Assembly: GCA_030632175.1 (NCBI GenBank) | Contig: DAOVVG010000094.1 | Coordinates: 1 to 8,356 of the forward strand | From: Gammaproteobacteria bacterium | GTDB taxonomy: Bacteria > Pseudomonadota > Gammaproteobacteria > UBA9214 | Direction of reading: 5' to 3' | Length of the DNA: 8,356 nt | In this document: positions 1 to 6,202 of the stretch, in pieces | Numbering within the stretch: the first letter of the stretch is position 1 | Layout of the letters: every line of letters starts with the position of its first letter | The notes under the pieces: generated by a model | What the model saw: the letters and a program-made list of their open reading frames with translations, nothing else | Databases searched by the model: none | Told to the model about the DNA's origin: nothing | Position numbers and translations under genes: made by a program

Positions 1-3
1 AAT

Positions 4-651
4 CTAATTAGTTACATCAAATAACCAGGGCGCTTTATGCCGGTGTTTTTCCTCAAAGCCGCGAATTTCAGCCGAGTGTTCCAGTGTCAGACCAATATCG
101 TCGAGTCCGCGTATGTGGCAATCCTTGCGAAACGGGTCAACATCAAAATTAAGGATTTCACCGTCGTGAAGATGAATTTGCTGCGCCGGCAGGTCCACCG
201 TCATTTGATAGCCGTGAGTGGCATCAACATCTGTAAACAGGCGGTCAATCGTATCTTCATCCAGCACGATGGGAAGCACACCGTTTTTGAAGCAGTTACT
301 GAAAAAGATATCCGCAAAGCTCGGCGCCAGTATCACACGAATACCATGATCCAGCAGTGCCCATACAGCATGCTCACGAGAAGACCCGCAACCAAAATTA
401 TGTCGCGCCAGCAAGATGTTCGCGCCCTCGTAACGCGGATGATTCAAAACGAAATCCGGATTTTTTTTCCGCTGTGTATCATCCATGCCGGGTTCGCCGT
501 GATCATGGTAACGCCACTCATCAAACAGATGGGGGCCAAAGCCGCTGCGCTTGATGGACTTCAGAAACTGTTTGGGAATAATCGCATCTGTGTCGACGTT
601 ATGTCGATCTAGCGGCACAACCAGACCACTGTGTTTGTCAAACTTCTCCAT
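4..651 (-). CDS. leuD: 3-isopropylmalate dehydratase small subunit (LeuD)
   Basis: Small subunit of isopropylmalate isomerase, which with LeuC converts 2-isopropylmalate to 3-isopropylmalate in cytoplasmic leucine biosynthesis. The 215-residue protein has the usual length for bacterial LeuD. It begins with the typical swivelling-domain opening (HSGLVVPLDRHNVDTDAIIP, residues 7-26) and carries the substrate-loop signature NFGCGSSREHA at residues 85-95, followed by SFADIFFSNCFKNGVLP around 111-127. The ATG at 651 is supported by an AGGA Shine-Dalgarno 7 bases upstream, lying inside the last codons of leuC. The gene is 3 bases downstream of the leuC stop, so the subunits are almost certainly cotranscribed and made in coupled fashion. 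The TAG stop is at 4-6. In many relatives leuB follows, but that would lie beyond the left edge. Confidence 0.97.
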   Translation of the reverse strand: MEKFDKHSGLVVPLDRHNVDTDAIIPKQFLKSIKRSGFGPHLFDEWRYHDHGEPGMDDTQRKKNPDFVLNHPRYEGANILLARHNFGCGSSREHAVWALLDHGIRVILAPSFADIFFSNCFKNGVLPIVLDEDTIDRLFTDVDATHGYQMTVDLPAQQIHLHDGEILNFDVDPFRKDCHIRGLDDIGLTLEHSAEIRGFEEKHRHKAPWLFDVTN

Positions 652-654
652 GCC

Positions 655-2064
655 TTAATCCTGTTCTTTGCGGATATCTGAAAAGTGACCGGTAACAGCT
701 GCCACTGCAGCCATTGCGGGGCTGACCAGGTGCGTGCGTCCTCCCCGCCCCTGCCGGCCTTCAAAATTTCGGTTAGAGGTGGATGCGCAGCGGTCACCGG
801 GTTCCAGACGGTCTGCGTTCATAGCCAGGCACATTGAACAGCCCGGTTCCCGCCATTCAAACCCCGCGGATTTGAAAATATCATCCAGACCTTCCGCCTC
901 CGCCTGGCGCTTGACCAGTCCGGAACCAGGGACGACCAGCGCCTGTTTAATATTCCTGGCAACCTTGCGGCCACGCACCGCGCTGGCAGCTGCGCGCAGG
1001 TCCTCAATACGTGCATTGGTACAGGATCCGATAAACACATGGTCCGGACGAATATCGGTAACCGCCGTACCGGGTTTCAGATCCATATAGGCCAGTGCCT
1101 TACGCATGCCCTCCTGCTTTATGCTGTCCGGCTCATTGTCCGGGTCCGGTATGACGCCATCAACCGGGATGACCATTTCCGGTGATGTGCCCCAGGTTAC
1201 CTGTGGCTTCAGGGTACTCGCGTCCAGCGTGACTGTTCTTTCAAAAACCGCATCCGGATCGCTGTGTAATTGCTGCCAGCTGGCGACGGCCCGGTCCCAT
1301 AATTCACCGGTTGGCGCATACGGACGATTCGCCAGGTAATTGACCGTTGTGTCATCGACGGCAACCATGCCTGCACGGGCTCCGGCCTCAATTGCCATGT
1401 TGCACACAGTCATGCGTCCTTCCATCGACAGGCCCTGCATGACAGGGCCGGTGAACTCGATTGAACATCCGGTTCCACCCGCCGTTCCAGTCTTGCCAAT
1501 AATGGCAAGTACAACATCCTTGGCAGAAACTCCCGGCACCAGTTGCCCGTCAACACGGATTTCAAGATTCTGCGATTTTTTCATGATCAGGCACTGTGTC
1601 GCCAGCACATGTTCGACATCGGAGGTACCAATTCCGAAAGCGAGCGCACCGAAGGCACCGTGTGTAGAAGTATGCGAGTCTCCGCAAACAACCGTCATGC
1701 CCGGCAATGTGGCTCCCTGCTCCGGGCCAATGACATGAACGATACCCTGGCGGGGATCGTTCATCAGGAACTCGGTAATCCCCAGGTCCGTGCAGTTCTG
1801 ATCAAGCGTTTCCACCTGTATCCTGGAAACAGGATCCGCAATACCTTCACTGCGCCGGGTTGTCGGCACATTGTGATCAGGCACCGCAAGGATGGAATCA
1901 ACACGCCACGGCCTGCGTCCTGCCAAGCGCAGGCCTTCAAAAGCCTGTGGCGATGTCACTTCGTGGATCAGGTGACGATCAATGTAGATCAACCCCGTAC
2001 CGTGCTCGTCCTCGCGAACAAGGTGCGAGTCCCAAAGTTTGTCGTACAACGTCTTGTTGGACAT
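655..2064 (-). CDS. leuC: 3-isopropylmalate dehydratase large subunit (LeuC)
   Basis: Large, iron-sulfur subunit of isopropylmalate isomerase (aconitase superfamily), acting with LeuD in leucine biosynthesis. The 469 residues are full length. Visible signatures are VCGDSHTSTHGAFGALAFGI (126-145), IGSCTNARIEDL (345-356) and EPGCSMCLAMN (406-416). The three 4Fe-4S ligands expected in the family are C348, C409 and C412. The C-terminal substrate-binding stretch has STSNRNFEGRQG (428-439) and a conserved SPAMAAVAAVTG end. The ATG at 2064 is the natural start (MSNKTLYDKLWDSH). An AGGA lies only 3 bases upstream and a second GGA about 9 bases upstream, so the ribosome site is present but not ideal. 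It follows an MFS transporter gene by 67 bases on the same strand, and that gap contains a TATAAT box. No leucine-rich leader peptide fits in the gap. Confidence 0.98.
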   Translation of the reverse strand: MSNKTLYDKLWDSHLVREDEHGTGLIYIDRHLIHEVTSPQAFEGLRLAGRRPWRVDSILAVPDHNVPTTRRSEGIADPVSRIQVETLDQNCTDLGITEFLMNDPRQGIVHVIGPEQGATLPGMTVVCGDSHTSTHGAFGALAFGIGTSDVEHVLATQCLIMKKSQNLEIRVDGQLVPGVSAKDVVLAIIGKTGTAGGTGCSIEFTGPVMQGLSMEGRMTVCNMAIEAGARAGMVAVDDTTVNYLANRPYAPTGELWDRAVASWQQLHSDPDAVFERTVTLDASTLKPQVTWGTSPEMVIPVDGVIPDPDNEPDSIKQEGMRKALAYMDLKPGTAVTDIRPDHVFIGSCTNARIEDLRAAASAVRGRKVARNIKQALVVPGSGLVKRQAEAEGLDDIFKSAGFEWREPGCSMCLAMNADRLEPGDRCASTSNRNFEGRQGRGGRTHLVSPAMAAVAAVTGHFSDIRKEQD

Positions 2065-2105
2065 CGATCCTGATCCGGCAATAAATATGATTGGTTAAAC
2101 AGGCA

Positions 2106-2111
2106 ATTATA
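2106..2111 (-). promoter_or_regulatory. Candidate -10 box for leuCD
   Basis: On the minus strand this reads TATAAT, a perfect match to the sigma-70 -10 consensus, about 40 bases upstream of the leuC ATG. A start of transcription near 2099 would give a leader of about 35 bases. No good -35 hexamer sits at 16-18 bases: TTGATC exists but is 23 bases away. The promoter is therefore plausible, not certain. It would let leuCD be expressed apart from the upstream MFS gene. Confidence 0.45.
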
Positions 2112-2131
2112 TAGGATATGTCCTGCATCTC

Positions 2132-3286
2132 CTAGATCAAGTCTGCCCTGCCATCGGGGATCTCCCTGACAAAGAAAAGCACCACAGCAACCGCACACAG
2201 GCTGGTGACTGCAGCCACCAGGTACATGGACTGGGGACCCAGTCCGGTCCACAGATAACCACTGACCAGGCTACCCGCTGCACCCCCGGCACCGAAGCTG
2301 ATGCTGCTGTACAGGGCCTGGCCGCGCCCCTGGTGGCTGCCGGTAAATAACGAGTGGATGAGAAAAATCATCACCGCGTGATACAGGCCAAAACTGGCTG
2401 CATGCAGGGATTGACTAAAGATAATAATAAACAGGTTATCCGCATAGAGCGCTGTCAGCAGCCAGCGCAACGTCGTCAAAACCACGGCCAGCAGCAGCAG
2501 CTTATAGGCACCAAACCGGGGCATCAACACCGGCATCAGCAAAAACACACCGATCTCGGCGAGCACCCCCAGTGCCCAGAGCTGCCCGATGACCGTGGTG
2601 GAATAACCGAATCCATCCATGTACAGACTGAAAAAGGAGTAGTACGCACCATGGCTGGCCTGCATCAGAAAACACACGCCCAGCAGGGAAAGCACCACTG
2701 GCCGCTGCAGTACCTTGCGCAGTGGCTCCTGATCGATCTGCAGATGCCCTGCCGCTGACTCCGGAACACACAGACTGTTCAGCCAGATCAGCACGAACAG
2801 GGCAAGCAGCACATACGGCAACACCGCAACACTGAAGAACCCCAACAAGGTACCCAGACCCACAGCCGCCACAATAAAGCCCACCGACCCCCACAGTCGA
2901 ATACCGCTGTAGCGGTGCATTTCATCCCCGAGGTGACTCATGGTGGTCGCCTCAAACTGCGGTAATGTCGCGTTCCAGAAAAAACTGAACACCACCAGCA
3001 CCACCACCAGCCACCAGAATGCATCGCTGATGAAGACACCCGCAAACGAAATCACCACCAGCAGCGATGCCACCCTGATGATCGTCATGCGCTGACCGGT
3101 GTGATCGGCGATCCAGCCCCAGACATTCGGTGCCACGATCTTGGTCGCCATCAGAATTGCCATCAGTTGCCCGATTTCGGTAATACTGAAGTCGAGCGAC
3201 TTCAGGTACAGACTCCAGTAGGGAATCAAGGCACCGAGGGAGGCAAAATAGAACAGGTAAAAACCGGACAGTCGCCAGTAAATCAT
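2132..3286 (-). CDS. MFS transporter, MFS_1-like / HcaT-type
   Basis: Inner-membrane secondary transporter of the major facilitator superfamily; substrate unknown. The 384 residues contain about twelve hydrophobic segments in two halves, with a central polar loop around 175-196. The opening (WRLSGFYLFYFASLGALIPY, residues 4-23) and the loop 2-3 sequence WGWIADHTGQR (56-66) resemble the MFS_1-like group, which includes the phenylpropionate permease HcaT and, more distantly, LacY-type symporters. A second-half loop carries GRGQALYSSISFGAGGAAGS (320-339). The ATG at 3286 lies at the natural start of the first helix, although no Shine-Dalgarno is visible. The gene begins 39 bases after the aroC stop and ends 67 bases before leuC on the same strand. 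From memory, a transporter of this kind also follows aroC in Pseudomonas. Proximity to amino-acid biosynthesis genes does not establish the cargo. Confidence 0.9.
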   Translation of the reverse strand: MIYWRLSGFYLFYFASLGALIPYWSLYLKSLDFSITEIGQLMAILMATKIVAPNVWGWIADHTGQRMTIIRVASLLVVISFAGVFISDAFWWLVVVLVVFSFFWNATLPQFEATTMSHLGDEMHRYSGIRLWGSVGFIVAAVGLGTLLGFFSVAVLPYVLLALFVLIWLNSLCVPESAAGHLQIDQEPLRKVLQRPVVLSLLGVCFLMQASHGAYYSFFSLYMDGFGYSTTVIGQLWALGVLAEIGVFLLMPVLMPRFGAYKLLLLAVVLTTLRWLLTALYADNLFIIIFSQSLHAASFGLYHAVMIFLIHSLFTGSHQGRGQALYSSISFGAGGAAGSLVSGYLWTGLGPQSMYLVAAVTSLCAVAVVLFFVREIPDGRADLI

Positions 3287-3325
3287 GTCACGCAGTAACC
3301 GCGATTAGTCAGGCAGTATCGTCTG

Positions 3326-4429
3326 TCAAACGTCAGCTGCTGGAGGGACAAGCGGCGTGTCGGAATTGACATCCATATTCTGTGCCCGATGCCGCAATAC
3401 GTGGTCCATCAGGACGATGGCCAGCATGGCTTCTGCAATCGGCGTCGCGCGTATACCAACACAGGGATCATGCCGACCGGTTGTGACGACCTCAACCGGC
3501 TGACCCTGTATATCGATAGTCTGTCCTGGAATACGGATACTTGAGGTTGGCTTCAGCGCAATACTGATCAGGATATCCTGACCACTCGAAATACCGCCCA
3601 GCACACCACCGGCATTGTTACTCAGAAACCCGCCCGGGGTAATTTCATCGCGGTGCTCGGTTCCCTTCTGCTCAACACAGTCAAAGCCGGCGCCTATCTC
3701 GACGCCCTTGACCGCATTGATGCTCAACATCGCGTGTCCGATATCGGCATCCAGCCGATCAAAGATCGGTTCTCCCAACCCCGTGGGCACACCGGTCGCC
3801 ACCACGTTAACGCGTGCACCAACCGAGTCCCCGGACTTGCGTAATGCGTCCATGTATTCTTCCAGCTCGGCAACGCGCGCCGGGTCAGGCGAGAAAAACG
3901 GGTTTTCTTCTACGGCAGACCAGTCTTTCAGTTCAAGGCTCAGAGGCCCGAGCTGTGCCAGATAACCACGCACTTCGGTACCATATTTCTGCTTCAGGTA
4001 TTTCTTGGCAATGGCGCCTGCGGCAACACGCATTGCGGTTTCACGCGCCGAGGACCGGCCGCCTCCACGGTAGTCGCGGATGCCGTATTTCTGCTGGTAA
4101 GTGTAATCTGCGTGACCGGGGCGAAAACGGTCCTTTATTTTTGAGTAGTCTTTCGATTTCTGGTCCGTGTTATGAATGATCAGACCAATGGGTGAACCGG
4201 TGGTCTTTCCTTCAAATACGCCTGACAGAATCTGCACCTCGTCGGACTCACGTCGCTGTGTGGTATGCCTTGATTTTCCGGGTTTGCGCCGGTCCAGATC
4301 GACCTGCAGGTCAGCTTCGTTCAGCGGCAGGCCCGGCGGACAGCCATCGACAATACAGCCCAGCGCCAGACCATGGCTCTCGCCAAAACCGGTGACCGTG
4401 AACAACTTTCCAAAACTGTTTCCTGACAT
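3326..4429 (-). CDS. aroC: Chorismate synthase
   Basis: Last enzyme of the shikimate pathway: it converts 5-enolpyruvylshikimate-3-phosphate to chorismate using reduced FMN, in the cytoplasm. The 367 residues match the bacterial family length. Diagnostic segments are the N-terminal FGESHG (15-20), the FMN and substrate-binding run RFRPGHADYTYQQKYGIRDY (101-120) continuing into RGGGRSSARETA, the central LSINAVKGVEIGAGF (235-249), and GRHDPCVGIRATPIAEAM (318-335). The start MSGNSFGKLFTVTGFGESHG is typical. No clear Shine-Dalgarno precedes the ATG at 4429. Instead a TACAAT hexamer ends 6 bases upstream, which could fit a leaderless or very short-leader transcript. The MFS gene follows by 39 bases, suggesting an operon. 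prmB lies further upstream on the same strand, but a plus-strand small gene separates it from aroC. Confidence 0.98.
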   Translation of the reverse strand: MSGNSFGKLFTVTGFGESHGLALGCIVDGCPPGLPLNEADLQVDLDRRKPGKSRHTTQRRESDEVQILSGVFEGKTTGSPIGLIIHNTDQKSKDYSKIKDRFRPGHADYTYQQKYGIRDYRGGGRSSARETAMRVAAGAIAKKYLKQKYGTEVRGYLAQLGPLSLELKDWSAVEENPFFSPDPARVAELEEYMDALRKSGDSVGARVNVVATGVPTGLGEPIFDRLDADIGHAMLSINAVKGVEIGAGFDCVEQKGTEHRDEITPGGFLSNNAGGVLGGISSGQDILISIALKPTSSIRIPGQTIDIQGQPVEVVTTGRHDPCVGIRATPIAEAMLAIVLMDHVLRHRAQNMDVNSDTPLVPPAADV

Positions 4430-4435
4430 GGATCT

Positions 4436-4441
4436 ATTGTA
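4436..4441 (-). promoter_or_regulatory. Possible -10 box directly before aroC
   Basis: On the minus strand this reads TACAAT (5 of 6 to consensus) and ends 6 bases before the aroC ATG. If it is used, transcription would begin at or next to the start codon, giving a leaderless message. The -35 position at 17 bases (GCGACG) is a poor match. Weak call. Confidence 0.25.
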
Positions 4442-4482
4442 GCGACTCTCGGCGGTAGCGTCGCCCCCCTGTTGATTAAAGG

Positions 4483-4488
4483 TATGAT
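4483..4488 (+). promoter_or_regulatory. Possible -10 box for the 66-residue gene
   Basis: TATGAT, 5 of 6 to the sigma-70 -10 consensus, lies about 57 bases before the GTG start at 4545. It would give a leader of about 50 bases. There is no good -35 at the right distance: TTGATT is only 5 bases away. The box overlaps an 8-base palindrome TGATATCA at 4485-4492. This 115-base spacer (4430-4544) must also hold the aroC promoter if aroC has its own. Confidence 0.3.
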
Positions 4489-4532
4489 ATCAGCAACCGA
4501 TAGTCTTGATGCACAATCCAGAACCAGTCACC

Positions 4533-4538
4533 AAGGAG
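4533..4538 (+). promoter_or_regulatory. Shine-Dalgarno deciding the GTG start of the 66-residue gene
   Basis: AAGGAG, a strong Shine-Dalgarno, is followed by 6 bases and then GTG at 4545-4547. The open frame reaches further up to TTG/ATG codons at 4506-4511, but those have no ribosome site, so the GTG is the better start. Confidence 0.7.
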
Positions 4539-4544
4539 ATTATC

Positions 4545-4745
4545 GTGGCGCAATCAGATACACATCACCGTTCACAGGTCGGCAACTACCTGGGGCAGCC
4601 AATCTTCCAGACCATCGAATCAGGCAATTGTACCTATGTATTTGATCGGGTAGCCAAGAGTGTTGACGGTGAATTCCCGCTCGACCAGCTTAACAAGGAT
4701 GAACTGCTCATCAAGCCCGGACTGGTCTATCGTCCCAAGGGCTGA
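4545..4745 (+). CDS. Small hypothetical protein, 66 residues
   Basis: I do not recognise this protein. With the GTG start it has 66 residues, a polar His-containing N-terminus (MAQSDTHHRSQVGNYLGQPI), a single Cys at 29, mixed charge and no transmembrane segment or signal peptide, so it is probably a small soluble cytoplasmic protein. The C-terminal half (FPLDQLNKDELLIKPGLVYR, residues 44-63) looks well structured, with a short helix and then a strand. Evidence that it is real: an ideal AAGGAG at the right distance, a TATGAT upstream, and a compact fit between aroC (divergent) and the 105-residue gene (convergent, 26 bases between stops). It interrupts what would otherwise be a continuous minus-strand prmB-aroC block. 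Starting at the ATG at 4509 would give 78 residues, which is less likely. Function is unknown. Confidence 0.7.
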   Translation: MAQSDTHHRSQVGNYLGQPIFQTIESGNCTYVFDRVAKSVDGEFPLDQLNKDELLIKPGLVYRPKG

Positions 4746-4767
4746 GAACCGGCTGCTGATTGCGACC

Positions 4768-4780
4768 GGCATCAGATGCC
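4768..4780. terminator. Small perfect inverted repeat at convergent gene ends
   Basis: GGCATC-A-GATGCC is a near-perfect palindrome lying between and over the two convergent stop codons (plus-strand stop at 4743-4745, minus-strand stop at 4772-4774). The 1-base centre means the practical hairpin is 5 pairs with a 3-base loop. No T-run follows on either strand. It may add to the neighbouring stronger hairpin at 4789-4811 as a bidirectional end signal. Low certainty. Confidence 0.25.
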
Positions 4781-5089
4781 AGATGTATCCAGACCCTGTC
4801 TGTGGGTCTGGTTGATAATGTAAAACAGCCGAATACAAGGCAGCTCCTTTTCTGTGCGCTTCTTCACGATGCGCATTAAGGGCAAGTCATTACGCCCGAA
4901 CTGGTAACTGCCATCCCTCATCGACGCTCGCATTTCGGTCAGCTCCTTTTTCAGCGCCTCGATAAAATCCAGGTTGCTCTCGACCTCATCAAAGTCGTAA
5001 CTGGCCGCCTCAAGAATATCTCCAAGTTCATCCAGCGCCTGATCGACAAGCCGGACATATTCTTCCGCGGTTTTTGGTTGTCCATTCAT
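4772..5089 (-). CDS. Hypothetical protein next to prmB, 105 residues
   Basis: I cannot assign a function. The protein is soluble-looking, with no signal peptide or membrane segment. Its first 60 residues are strongly acidic and helical (for example YVRLVDQALDELGDILEAAS at 11-30 and DFIEALKKELTEMR at 41-54). The second half is basic and more hydrophobic (LPLMRIVKKRTEKELPCIRL, residues 69-88, then FYIINQTHRQGL). That pattern suggests a small helical protein that may pair with something else. The ATG at 5089 has an excellent GAGGTG Shine-Dalgarno 7 bases upstream (5097-5102). It starts 25 bases after the prmB stop, so it is very likely in the prmB operon. From memory, Pseudomonas genomes have a small hypothetical gene in the same prmB/aroC position, which may be related; I could not check this. 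The C-terminal codons form a hairpin at 4789-4811. Confidence 0.82.
   Translation of the reverse strand: MNGQPKTAEEYVRLVDQALDELGDILEAASYDFDEVESNLDFIEALKKELTEMRASMRDGSYQFGRNDLPLMRIVKKRTEKELPCIRLFYIINQTHRQGLDTSGI
4789..4811 (+). terminator. Hairpin, candidate terminator for the 66-residue gene
   Basis: CCAGACCC and GGGTCTGG form a perfect 8-pair stem around a 7-base loop (TGTCTGT), starting 43 bases after the plus-strand stop. The following bases TTGATAATGT are T-containing but not a true U-tract, so intrinsic termination would be weak. The stem lies inside the last codons of the convergent 105-residue gene (around the residues QTHRQGLDT), so coding and a possible termination signal share the same DNA. 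Confidence 0.4.
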
Positions 5090-5096
5090 TTCCCAT

Positions 5097-5102
5097 CACC
5101 TC
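5097..5102 (-). promoter_or_regulatory. Strong Shine-Dalgarno of the 105-residue gene
   Basis: On the minus strand this reads GAGGTG, 7 bases before the ATG at 5089. It fixes that ATG as the start rather than the out-of-frame ATG inside the spacer (GATGGGAA), and it marks efficient translation of the second gene of the prmB unit. Confidence 0.65.
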
Positions 5103-5114
5103 ATCAGCTATTCT

Positions 5115-6041
5115 TCAGTTAGTTCCACGTTGCAGCGCCACGCTGTCAAATATTGGCTGGTAATGTGCCAGAACCGCCGCTTCCAGTAGAAACACGCCTG
5201 CCCCCCCTTTTTCAAAATCGAGCCAGACGAATGGCACCTCCGGGTACTGTGCCTGCAAGGCCTCATGGGAATAACCCACCTCGACGACAAGTATCCCGTC
5301 TGCCGCCAGGTACTTCGCAGATTCCTTCAGCATGCGCACGACAATATCCAGGCCATCCTCTCCGGCGAGCAATCCGGATGCCGGCTCATGATGGTATTCA
5401 TCAGCCAGCTGTTCGACTTCCTCCCGCGACACGTAGGGCGGATTGGAAACAATAATGTCATAGCTCTTTCCATCAAGCGCCGAAAACAAATCAGACTCGA
5501 CCGGATTCACGCGCCCTTCCAGCCCGTGTCGCGCTATATTGATGCGTGCAACATCCAGTGCATCGCAGGACACATCAGTGGCATCAACTATAGCCTGCGG
5601 AAAAGCGGCTGCACAGGCAATCGCAATACAGCCACTGCCAGTGCCAATATCAACTATCCTGTCGACCCGATCCGGATCTATCCAGGGCTCAAACCGTGCC
5701 GCAATCAACTCGGCAATTGGCGAACGCGGCACCAGCACACGCTCATCAACAAAAAACGGCATACCCGCAAACCAGGCCTCGTCCATCAGGTAGGCTGCCG
5801 GGCGACGGGTATTCACGCGTCGCTCGAGAAGTTCCCGGGCGCGTACATAGTCTGTATCACTGAGCTTTTCATCCAGTACCGAGTCTGGCTGATCATAGCC
5901 AATCGCCAGACTGTGCAGTACCAGCGAAGCCGCCTCATCAAGGGCGTTGTCAGTGCCGTGGCCATAGACCAGCCCGGCCTCGTCAAACCGGTCGGCACCC
6001 CACTTTATAAGTGCCCGTGCTGTTTTTTCTGGTCGAGTCAT
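5115..6041 (-). CDS. prmB: Ribosomal protein L3 N5-glutamine methyltransferase (PrmB)
   Basis: S-adenosylmethionine-dependent enzyme that methylates a glutamine side chain of ribosomal protein L3 (Gln150 in E. coli), supporting 50S assembly. I chose the ATG at 6041, giving 308 residues, close to the roughly 310 of E. coli PrmB. The frame stays open to 6224, but the extra 61 residues are low-quality, Cys/Gln/Pro-rich and run into the divergent sco gene. Motifs: an N-terminal helical domain, then RPAAYLMDEAWFAGMPFFVD (80-99), VPRSPIAEL (104-112), SAM motif I VDIGTGSGCIAIA (130-142), acidic D156 region, catalytic IIVSNPPYVS (196-205, NPPY 200-203), and GLLAGEDGLD (223-232). The RSPIAEL element separates PrmB from the release-factor enzyme PrmC, which has RPETE there. 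The small hypothetical gene follows by 25 bases; aroC is near, as in E. coli. Confidence 0.95.
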   Translation of the reverse strand: MTRPEKTARALIKWGADRFDEAGLVYGHGTDNALDEAASLVLHSLAIGYDQPDSVLDEKLSDTDYVRARELLERRVNTRRPAAYLMDEAWFAGMPFFVDERVLVPRSPIAELIAARFEPWIDPDRVDRIVDIGTGSGCIAIACAAAFPQAIVDATDVSCDALDVARINIARHGLEGRVNPVESDLFSALDGKSYDIIVSNPPYVSREEVEQLADEYHHEPASGLLAGEDGLDIVVRMLKESAKYLAADGILVVEVGYSHEALQAQYPEVPFVWLDFEKGGAGVFLLEAAVLAHYQPIFDSVALQRGTN

Positions 6042-6202
6042 CTCTACCGAAACCTGTTGCTGCTTGTTGATTGTATTTGTACAAGCTACATGACGGGACT
6101 GTCTGCCGGCCGCAGCTGTTGATGGGTGCCGGGGTTCTGTCAGCCGGTTCGCCACATCAAAACAGTGTATCGCAGGCGGCTGTTGTGGAATAATCGCCGC
6201 CC
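6042..6202. promoter_or_regulatory. Divergent spacer between prmB and sco
   Basis: This 161-base region must hold the starts of transcription for both prmB (minus) and the sco pair (plus). On the minus strand, TACAAT at 6070-6075 would start transcription about 22 bases before the prmB ATG, but no good -35 accompanies it. On the plus strand, AATAAT at 6189-6194 lies 8 bases before the sco ATG, again with a poor -35. An 8-base palindrome TTGTACAA sits at 6077-6084. No gene, terminator or longer repeat is visible. Confidence 0.4.

Noticed and set aside
37..612. Plus-strand open frame (191 residues) opposite leuD
   Set aside because: Antisense shadow of a motif-complete LeuD; no Shine-Dalgarno and no recognisable family.
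1543..2073. Plus-strand open frame (176 residues) opposite leuC
   Set aside because: Antisense shadow of LeuC; the sense frame carries all the cluster ligands and family motifs.
2065..2131. Leucine leader peptide or attenuator before leuC
   Set aside because: The gap is only 67 bases, with no Leu-codon-rich short frame and no competing hairpins that I can see.
4506..4544. Upstream TTG/ATG start for the small plus-strand gene
   Set aside because: No Shine-Dalgarno upstream of these codons, while AAGGAG sits at ideal distance from the GTG at 4545.
4620..4838. Minus-strand open frame (72 residues) opposite the 66-residue gene
   Set aside because: No ribosome site and overlaps both the 66-residue gene and the 3' end of the 105-residue gene; the plus-strand frame has far better start signals.
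5265..6122. Long plus-strand open frame (285 residues) opposite prmB
   Set aside because: It is fully antisense to a clear PrmB with SAM and NPPY motifs, has no recognisable domain, and its composition is that of a reverse-frame shadow.
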